A stretch of 14,105 bases of DNA from Bacillota bacterium (GTDB lineage: Bacteria > Bacillota > Clostridia > UBA1381): positions 1-14,105 of the forward strand of contig JAJPXA010000131.1 in assembly GCA_021205715.1 (NCBI GenBank), written 5' to 3'. Both the position numbers and the translations under genes were made by a program. Under the pieces are notes generated by a model. The model saw nothing but the letters and a program-made list of their open reading frames with translations. It was not told where the DNA came from and made no database searches. Shown here one piece after another: positions 1 through 4,167 of the stretch. Positions within the stretch are counted from its first letter, which is position 1, and each line of letters starts with the position of its first letter.

Positions 1-504
1 GTTTCAATATGCAAGGGGCTGTCGGTCGGAAAGCTGCAAAAAAAGCATTTGATTATAACCGGTCTTTATTTCGGCGGTTTTCAGGCGCTGATGCCGCTTT
101 TGGGCTATTTGCTCGGAATTAGGTTTCAATCGCTTATCACGTCCGTCGACCATTGGATAGCGTTTGTGCTTTTGGCGTTGATAGGCGCGAATATGATAAG
201 GGAAGCGCGCGGCGCGGCGGACGAGCTGGACGCGGATTTCTCGTTTAAAGCAATGCTGCCGCTCTCGATTGCTACAAGCATCGACGCGCTCGCGGTCGGA
301 ATTACATTCGCGTTTTTGGACGTAAGCATAGCCCCTGCGGTTGCGTTTATAGGCGCGGTTACATTTATTTTGTCCGCCGCCGGAGTGAAAATAGGAAACG
401 TATTCGGCGCGAAATACCGTTCCGTTGCCGAGCTTGTAGGCGGAATTGTGCTGATTTTGATGGGAATAAAAATCCTGCTCGAGCATTTGGGAATTTTGGG
501 GTGA
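1..504 (+). CDS. mntP: Manganese efflux pump MntP, 5' end cut off by the window
   Basis: Putative Mn(II) exporter of the inner membrane. The frame is open from base 1 (V-S-I-C-K-G-L...) and ends at TGA 502-504, so about 167 residues are visible; the family is about 185-190 residues, so only the first 20 or so are missing. The visible part begins in the first half of the family's two-fold repeat (SICKGL), followed by hydrophobic segments with the family phrases DHWIAFVLLALIGANMI and SIATSIDALAVGITFAFL. The second phrase carries the Asp of the intramembrane metal site. An internal TTG at 49 could be mistaken for the start, but the homologous sequence continues upstream of it. The gene converges with the tRNA operon, and its stop codon lies at the edge of a duplicated block, so that block has grown right up to the gene. 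The family call is firm; transport of Mn rather than another divalent metal is inferred from homology. Confidence 0.93.
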   Translation, partial: VSICKGLSVGKLQKKHLIITGLYFGGFQALMPLLGYLLGIRFQSLITSVDHWIAFVLLALIGANMIREARGAADELDADFSFKAMLPLSIATSIDALAVGITFAFLDVSIAPAVAFIGAVTFILSAAGVKIGNVFGAKYRSVAELVGGIVLILMGIKILLEHLGILG

Positions 505-550
505 GTGATTGCGGCGCAATCACGAAGGTTCGTATCCATCCTTTCATATA

Positions 551-578
551 AAAAACCACGTGATTACACGTGGTTTTT
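551..578 (-). terminator. Intrinsic terminator, outer copy (bidirectional)
   Basis: Stem CCACGTG/CACGTGG with a 4-base loop, flanked by A5 and T5, so it can act in both directions. It would stop mntP transcripts on the plus strand and back up the inner tRNA-operon terminator at 700-727 on the minus strand. It is part of the duplicated block. Confidence 0.8.
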
Positions 579-583
579 AAAGT

Positions 584-602
584 TGGTGGGAGAGGATGGA
601 TT
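584..602 (-). pseudogene. Orphan 3' end of a tRNA-Tyr gene
   Basis: Read on the minus strand this is AATCCATCCTCTCCCACCA, identical to the 3' end (T-arm 3' side, acceptor strand, discriminator and CCA) of the intact tRNA-Tyr at 732-816. Nothing resembling the rest of a tRNA lies 5' to it; the sequence runs instead into the 53-bp core repeat. It cannot make a tRNA. It looks like the displaced end left by an insertion or partial duplication at the tRNA 3' end. Confidence 0.85.
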
Positions 603-650
603 TGACCGCTTCCCGAACATTAGAGTTTGACGCAGTCAAACCGGTGAGGG
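598..650. repeat. tRNA-end core repeat, copy A
   Basis: 53-bp block that aligns without gaps to 1066-1118 with 48 of 53 bases the same, by eye. It begins GGATTTGACCG, contains the perfect hairpin GTTTGACGCAGTCAAAC (7-bp stem, GCA loop) and ends TGAGGG. It is followed by a second hairpin (near 657-675) and then GGTTCGTATCCATCC, which resembles the T-arm of tRNA-Tyr in the opposite orientation. In this copy it forms the only unique spacer between the two 103-bp direct repeats. No coding potential is visible. Confidence 0.85.
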
Positions 651-750
651 TGAGTGATTGCAGCGCAATCACGAAGGTTCGTATCCATCCTTTCATATAA
701 AAAACCACGTGATTACACGTGGTTTTTAAGTTGGTGGGAGAGGATGGATT
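648..750. repeat. Direct repeat copy 2, ending inside tRNA-Tyr
   Basis: Second copy of the block at 499-602. Here the last 19 bases are the true 3' end of the intact tRNA-Tyr gene, and identity stops within the T-loop codons, where the orphan copy reads TTTGACC and the gene reads TTCGAACC. The copies differ so little that the duplication is likely recent or is being homogenised. Confidence 0.92.
700..727 (-). terminator. Intrinsic terminator of the tRNA operon (inner copy)
   Basis: CCACGTG/CACGTGG stem with a 4-base loop and a T-run on the minus strand, starting 4 bases beyond the CCA end of tRNA-Tyr. It is the first terminator met by the tRNA transcript. Identical in sequence to the hairpin at 551-578. 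Confidence 0.88.
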
Positions 751-816
751 CGAACCATCGAAGTCGAAGACAACAGATTTACAGTCTGCCCCATTTGGCC
801 GCTCTGGAACTCTCCC
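732..816 (-). tRNA. tRNA-Tyr (GTA)
   Basis: Class II tRNA with a long variable arm. The acceptor stem GGGAGAG pairs with CTCTCCC, the discriminator is A and CCA is encoded (plus 732-734). The anticodon loop reads CTGTAAA, anticodon GTA (plus 780-782), and the T-arm is GGTTCGAATCC. It is the last gene of the four-tRNA operon and its 3' end is duplicated at 584-602. Confidence 0.96.
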
Positions 817-837
817 ATAGCAGGACTTGTCCCGCTG

Positions 838-913
838 TGGAGCTGGTGATGGGACTCGAACCCGCGACCTGCTGATTACAAATCAGCTGCTCTACCAATT
901 GAGCTACACCAGC
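838..913 (-). tRNA. tRNA-Thr (TGT)
   Basis: 76 bases including encoded CCA (plus 838-840). The acceptor GCTGGTG pairs with CACCAGC, the discriminator is T, and the anticodon loop TTTGTAA gives TGT (plus 878-880). T-arm GGTTCGAGTCC. Its 3' end shows no duplication, unlike the Tyr and Pro genes of the same operon. Confidence 0.96.
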
Positions 914-951
914 GTTTGTATGAAATTTAATAATTTCTTGCGAAATTATAT

Positions 952-1027
952 TGGTGGGAGTTACAGGGCTCGAACCTGTGACATCCTGCTTGTAAGGCAG
1001 ACGCTCTCCCAGCTGAGCTAAACTCCC
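952..1027 (-). tRNA. tRNA-Val (TAC)
   Basis: 76 bases including encoded CCA (plus 952-954). The acceptor GGGAGTT pairs with AACTCCC, the discriminator is A, and the anticodon loop CTTACAA gives TAC (plus 992-994). The spacer to tRNA-Thr contains a small AATTTC/GAAATT hairpin that could aid processing. No orphan copy of its 3' end is seen. Confidence 0.96.
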
Positions 1028-1051
1028 ACATATACCGGGAATAATCCGATT

Positions 1052-1073
1052 TGGTCGGGATGACAGGATTTGA
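1052..1073 (-). pseudogene. Orphan 3' end of a tRNA-Pro gene
   Basis: On the minus strand this matches the last 22 bases of tRNA-Pro (through the T-arm 3' side, acceptor strand, discriminator and CCA) and sits 148 bp downstream of the intact copy. The match stops in the T-loop, where the sequence turns into the core repeat (TTTGACCG instead of TTTGAACC). It is the same arrangement as at tRNA-Tyr, but the flanks beyond the CCA are not duplicated here. Confidence 0.85.
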
Positions 1074-1141
1074 CCGTTACCCGAAGATTAGTGTTTGACG
1101 CAGTCAAACCGCTGAGGGCTTGCGAAGCAAGGGTTCAAATC
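1066..1141. repeat. tRNA-end core repeat, copy B, with T-arm-like ends
   Basis: Bases 1066-1118 align to copy A (598-650) with five substitutions and no gaps, including the invariant hairpin GTTTGACGCAGTCAAAC. It is followed by a short hairpin CTTGC-GAA-GCAAG and then GGTTCAAATC at 1132-1141. The two ends, GATTTGACC on the left and GGTTCAAATC on the right, are near-perfect inverted repeats and both match the T-arm of tRNA-Pro. The rest, 1142-1199, is AT-rich with no recognisable gene. Confidence 0.82.
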
Positions 1142-1199
1142 AGCCATAACAATGACCTCTGTTAAATTAAGAATATCTACTCTTTTTCGGACATTGGTT

Positions 1200-1276
1200 T
1201 GGTCGGGATGACAGGATTTGAACCTGCGGCCCTCTGGTCCCAAACCAGATGCGCTACCAAGCTGCGCTACATCCCG
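1200..1276 (-). tRNA. tRNA-Pro (TGG)
   Basis: 77 bases including encoded CCA (plus 1200-1202). The acceptor CGGGATG pairs with CATCCCG, the discriminator is A, and the anticodon loop TTTGGGA gives TGG (plus 1240-1242). T-arm GGTTCAAATCC. It is the first gene of the operon, about 30 bases from the promoter -10 box. Confidence 0.96.
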
Positions 1277-1307
1277 TCATATCCGCGTGTCTTACGGACA
1301 CTCGTAT

Positions 1308-1336
1308 ATAATACCATTGCGCCGATTGTTTTGCAA
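1308..1336 (-). promoter_or_regulatory. Sigma-A promoter of the tRNA operon
   Basis: Minus-strand -35 TTGCAA (plus 1331-1336), 17-base spacer, -10 TATTAT (plus 1308-1313). The transcript would begin near 1301 and pass a short GTGTC/GACAC leader hairpin before tRNA-Pro. It lies between the end of the YkvI-like gene and the tRNAs, so the tRNAs need not depend on readthrough. Confidence 0.75.
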
Positions 1337-1366
1337 ACGAAAATATCGGCTGTTTTTTAAATATTT

Positions 1367-2395
1367 TTAACCATTTTCTTTTGTATTCTCCGATATTCTC
1401 TTTTTTTTGCCGCTTTTTAATTTTTTTGCTATTATATAAACGGAAAAAATTATGCCGAAATATCCGCAAATTCTATACGCGGTGTTAATAAGATTGGCAA
1501 AGCCCGACGAGCCGAAAGCAAACGCGCACGCCGCAAGCACCGGCACGGAATATTTCCTGTCGATAAATTCCGTAACCCCCACTCCCGCCGCGATGGCCGT
1601 GGGGAGGAGCGATACCAACAGCAGCGCCGAATAAACGGCGAGAAGCACGTTGTTGTGACGCTTCGCCATAGTGAGCATAGGAATCTCGCCGAGGTTGATT
1701 TTGCCGTAATACACGGCAAGTATCGCCCACATAAGAGTCATAACGAAAAGCATAATTAAAAATGTGAACACAGCCGCTGCCGCTGCCTCGGAGCGGGTGC
1801 TGATATATCGGCTGAGCTTAACCAAAATCAGTCCCGCAGTGATAAGATTGTATCCGGCATAGCTTACGGAGGACACGGCGAGCTTGGTCGTATTTAAAAA
1901 TGCCTGATGCTCGCGAAAACACAGTATGTATATGCAGCAGCTTATAATTCCCGCGATTATAACGCCGCCGAACACAGCGTTGTATTTTAAAGCCGTTTGA
2001 TTTTTCGGAATAATAAAGACAAGCGACAGCGCGCAAATTAAAATATTGCCCCAAACGGCGCTTATATCAAAAAGTTGTGAGAACATAGCGCCGCCGCCCG
2101 CCGCCATCGTGCAAAAACACACGCCCGAAAAAATCAAGGTAAGCCGCTTGGAAATCCCCGCGAGCGCCTTTGGCATAACCCGCGCGGCATAATCGTCATA
2201 CCTTGTTATTTTATGCTCGCGGCATTCGTCGAGAACGCAGTATTCGAACAGCCCGAATATAAACGCGGCGAGCGCGATACCGAGTATGCTCATTTTGCCG
2301 TACCGCAGAAAAAAGCTCACTATCTCCTGCCCCGAAGCGAACCCCGCGCCGATTATCGACGCGATATACGAAAAAACCACCGTAAAAATACTCAT
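1367..2395 (-). CDS. YkvI-family membrane protein (LeuT-fold-like transporter)
   Basis: About 342 residues, almost all hydrophobic, with roughly ten predicted membrane segments and a lysine-rich tail. The N-terminal phrase IIGAGFASGQEIVSFF (residues 14-29) is the hallmark of the YkvI family, distantly related to sodium-coupled amino-acid transporters; the break after GAGFASGQ resembles the unwound first helix of that fold. The substrate is unknown. I chose ATG 2395 because GGGGTGG ends 5 bases upstream; a GTG at 2404 would add three residues but has a poor site. No intrinsic terminator is visible on its own strand before the tRNA promoter, and no clear promoter was found upstream. The family call is good; transport activity is inferred. 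Confidence 0.85.
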   Translation of the reverse strand: MSIFTVVFSYIASIIGAGFASGQEIVSFFLRYGKMSILGIALAAFIFGLFEYCVLDECREHKITRYDDYAARVMPKALAGISKRLTLIFSGVCFCTMAAGGGAMFSQLFDISAVWGNILICALSLVFIIPKNQTALKYNAVFGGVIIAGIISCCIYILCFREHQAFLNTTKLAVSSVSYAGYNLITAGLILVKLSRYISTRSEAAAAAVFTFLIMLFVMTLMWAILAVYYGKINLGEIPMLTMAKRHNNVLLAVYSALLLVSLLPTAIAAGVGVTEFIDRKYSVPVLAACAFAFGSSGFANLINTAYRICGYFGIIFSVYIIAKKLKSGKKKRISENTKENG

Positions 2396-2432
2396 CGATA
2401 CCACCCCATATAAAAGCTATGATTTACGCGTA

Positions 2433-2470
2433 AAAAAAAGACTCGGTTTTTTATAACCGAATCTTTTTTT
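2433..2470 (-). terminator. Terminator of the NlpC/P60 gene (bidirectional shape)
   Basis: A-rich arm, then TCGGTT/AACCGA stem, then a T7 run; on the minus strand this follows the stop of the cell-wall hydrolase gene by about 40 bases and ends in T8. It separates that gene from the YkvI-like gene downstream. Confidence 0.85.
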
Positions 2471-2509
2471 GAAGCGCATCCGCGCTCCGAAGCAGGTTTT
2501 TAATATCGT

Positions 2510-3724
2510 TTAATAAACTCTCACCGCTCCCGCGTATTGCGAAAGTCTGTAGCTTGTGTTTATGGATGATATTTTCACGACGTCGCCCGTCTGCGGCGCG
2601 TGAATCATATTTCCGTTGCCTATATAAATTCCTACGTGGCTTATGCCGCTGCCGCTGTTGAAGAATACCAAATCTCCCGGCTGTAAGTTTTCACGGCTTA
2701 CATATGTTCCGCAGTTTCTCTGGTCCGCCGCGACTCTCGCGATGCTTATTCCGTTCGCGCTGCAAACGTACTGAACAAGACCGGAGCAGTCAAATCCCGA
2801 CGGGGATGTTCCGCCCCAAACATAGGGCACACCCAAATACTGCATAGCGGTATTCACTATAGCCTGACCCTTTGACGATGCCGCCGGCGAACCGCTGTTT
2901 GAGTTTGATGTCGATAATCCGGATGACGATGTGTTTGACGAGGAAGCGTTTGCCGCTTTCTGCTTTTCGGCAGCTGCCGCAGCCTCCGCCGCAGCCTTTT
3001 CCGCCGCCGCTCTTTCCGCGGCTTCCTGCTGTTTTGCGCTTACGGTCGATTTTTCAATCCATTCGCCTGTTATTTCAAGAGCTTGGTCTATAATATAACC
3101 CTCCGTATAGTCCTCGCCGTAGGCTACTCTTATAAAATTGTCCTCCGTCCAAAGAAGAACGACGCTTGTGCCCGGCTCAAGCTCCTCTTTTATGTTGCCC
3201 GCGGTTGACGGGGTTTCTCTTACTCTGACCGCGCCTTGTGTCGCGATAACGGCAAGCTTGTAGTTGTCATACTGCATAGCCGCGTAATCGGCTTCCTCGC
3301 GGTTTACGGTGATGTAGCTGTTCGGAACATATCCCAACACGTCGCCGCAATGAACCTTGTACCAACCCTCGGAATTTTCAACTATTTCAACCTGATCGCA
3401 AGCGTTCAAGCTGCCGGTTACCGTCGATTCGTTTGACGGAAGCTCGTGAACGTCAAGCGTGCCGCTTGAAAGAACGACATATCCGAGCTGAAAATAACTC
3501 TTTTCGTCATCCGCTGCGGGAGCCGAAACCGTTTCGGCAATTGCCACCGCCTGCTCGTCGGTGCCCGTTTCGGCAACCGCGATTGTTATCTGCGAATTTT
3601 GATTTGTGTTATTAAGCTTCTTTTCTTTGTTATTCGAACTTATTGTCGATGCCTGTACGGCCGCAAGTGAACTTATCATTGCGACTGCTGTAACCGCAGT
3701 AAGCAAATGTTTAAAGTTCGTCAT
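2510..3724 (-). CDS. Secreted cell-wall hydrolase: two SH3b domains and NlpC/P60 peptidase
   Basis: 404-residue exported endopeptidase expected to cut peptidoglycan stem peptides. In order: signal peptide (1 to about 26, cleavage likely after AVQA), a disordered N-terminal stretch, SH3b domain 1 (about 80-140, with GWYKV and GYVPNSYI), SH3b domain 2 (about 157-216, AVRVRETPS), an Ala/Glu-rich helix or coiled coil (229-258), a Ser/Asn linker (259-284), and the NlpC/P60 domain (286-404). The catalytic residues are visible: Cys313 in FDCSGL, His363 in ISHVGIYIG and His375 in MIHAP. The start is ATG 3724 with AGGAGGT 7 bases upstream. It is monocistronic, with a consensus promoter (3823-3851) and a terminator (2433-2470). 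The SH3 domains probably bind wall peptides; the exact bond cut is unknown. Confidence 0.93.
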   Translation of the reverse strand: MTNFKHLLTAVTAVAMISSLAAVQASTISSNNKEKKLNNTNQNSQITIAVAETGTDEQAVAIAETVSAPAADDEKSYFQLGYVVLSSGTLDVHELPSNESTVTGSLNACDQVEIVENSEGWYKVHCGDVLGYVPNSYITVNREEADYAAMQYDNYKLAVIATQGAVRVRETPSTAGNIKEELEPGTSVVLLWTEDNFIRVAYGEDYTEGYIIDQALEITGEWIEKSTVSAKQQEAAERAAAEKAAAEAAAAAEKQKAANASSSNTSSSGLSTSNSNSGSPAASSKGQAIVNTAMQYLGVPYVWGGTSPSGFDCSGLVQYVCSANGISIARVAADQRNCGTYVSRENLQPGDLVFFNSGSGISHVGIYIGNGNMIHAPQTGDVVKISSINTSYRLSQYAGAVRVY

Positions 3725-3753
3725 AAATGTTACCTCCTAAAAATCAGCGCTAT

Positions 3754-3890
3754 GAAATATTTCATTTGGATTTCATAGTTGCATTTCGTTTACCAAAATA
3801 TTTCATTTTGATTACAAGGGACATTATATCGCATATCCGCAGGTTTGTCAAGCTTTTTTTAATTTTTTTGAAATCCAAATGAAATATTTC
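3754..3890. repeat. Three-copy 18-bp repeat flanking the NlpC/P60 promoter (candidate operators)
   Basis: AAATATTTCATTTGGATT at 3755-3772, the same with one change (TTTTGATT ending) at 3796-3813 in the same orientation, and an inverted copy at 3872-3889. Copies 1 and 3 form a perfect 22-bp inverted repeat (3754-3775 with 3869-3890) about 93 bp apart. Copy 1 also contains the palindrome ATGAAATATTTCAT (3752-3765). Relative to the predicted start near 3816, copies 1 and 2 lie in the leader and copy 3 lies upstream of the -35 box. The layout fits repressor sites that could loop, but no regulator gene is present here. Confidence 0.75.
3823..3851 (-). promoter_or_regulatory. Consensus sigma-A promoter of the NlpC/P60 gene
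   Basis: Perfect -35 TTGACA (plus 3846-3851) and perfect -10 TATAAT (plus 3823-3828), spaced 17 bases. The predicted start is near 3816, giving a leader of about 90 bases. It is the only promoter in the window matching consensus at all twelve positions. Confidence 0.88.
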
Positions 3891-4071
3891 TGCAACAAAA
3901 CAGCCTAAATTTACCGATTTTTTTATATATAATTGTTGCTTTGTGTAAAAATATCGTCCGCGCGCTTGTGTAAAACTTACAAAATTCAAGTTTTTTTAAA
4001 AACTTATTTTTCGATAAGGTTTCGTTAATGTTACAGACGTGTTACAAAACCTTTCCCGCTTCTCTCGTATA

Positions 4072-4100
4072 TTGAAATTCAACAGCGGTTTTGATATAAT
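4072..4100 (+). promoter_or_regulatory. Sigma-A promoter of the comEC-holA-larB-larE operon
   Basis: -35 TTGAAA (4072-4077), 17-base spacer, -10 TATAAT (4095-4100). Transcription would start near 4107, about 60 bases before the comEC ATG. With the terminator at 9671-9704 it defines a five-gene unit. Confidence 0.82.
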
Positions 4101-4125
4101 AAAAGGGTATAACGACTGTTTATAC

Positions 4126-4141
4126 ACAACCGCAAGGTTGT
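4126..4141 (+). promoter_or_regulatory. GNRA-tetraloop hairpin in the comEC leader
   Basis: ACAACC-GCAA-GGTTGT: a perfect 6-bp stem with a GCAA tetraloop in the predicted 5' UTR, about 15 bases before the comEC ribosome binding site. There is no T-run, so it is not a terminator. It may stabilise the mRNA or affect translation; it matches no riboswitch class I know. Confidence 0.55.
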
Positions 4142-4167
4142 AAAATCATCGTTAAAAGGAGCGGCTG

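Larger units (their letters stand above)
499..602. repeat. Direct repeat copy 1 (about 103 bp), next to mntP
   Basis: Near-identical to 648-750. By eye there are two differences: one base in a hairpin loop (GCGGCG here, GCAGCG there) and one extra A after the T-run. The block contains, in plus order, the mntP stop, an 8-bp hairpin (GTGATTGC/GCAATCAC, 3-base loop, near 508-526), a T-arm-like stretch GGTTCGTATCCATCC, a terminator hairpin, and the last 19 bases of a tRNA-Tyr gene. The period between copies is 149 bp. The copies are too long and too few for CRISPR. Confidence 0.92.
3725..4167. other. Divergent regulatory region between the wall hydrolase and comEC
   Basis: 443 bp without a credible gene. 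It holds the minus-strand promoter of the NlpC/P60 gene, three copies of an 18-bp repeat around it, an AT-rich middle with a short hairpin at 3988-4005 (AAGTTTTT/AAAAACTT), the plus-strand comEC promoter and a GCAA-tetraloop hairpin in the comEC leader. A 75-codon minus-strand frame inside it has no family resemblance and overlaps the promoter. Confidence 0.8.

Noticed and set aside
615..645. Integron attC site (hairpin GTTTGACGCAGTCAAAC)
   Set aside because: The GTTRRRY/RYYYAAC core sites are not laid out as in attC, no cassette gene lies between copies, and no integron integrase is present in the window.
499..750. CRISPR array
   Set aside because: Only two copies of a 103-bp block with a 45-bp spacer, containing a terminator and a tRNA end; no short regular repeats and no cas genes.
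654..1021. Short plus-strand frames with RARTCDI or GTRTRDL-like peptides
   Set aside because: These are translations of the complementary strand of tRNA genes, a common source of false small proteins.
1321..1357. Terminator for the YkvI-like gene
   Set aside because: A GCCGAT/ATCGGC hairpin exists, but its T-run is on the plus strand, opposite to the gene, and its bases overlap the -35 region of the tRNA promoter.
3762..3989. 75-codon minus-strand frame in the hydrolase-comEC intergenic region
   Set aside because: It spans the consensus promoter and the repeats, has no good ribosome binding site and its peptide has no family features.
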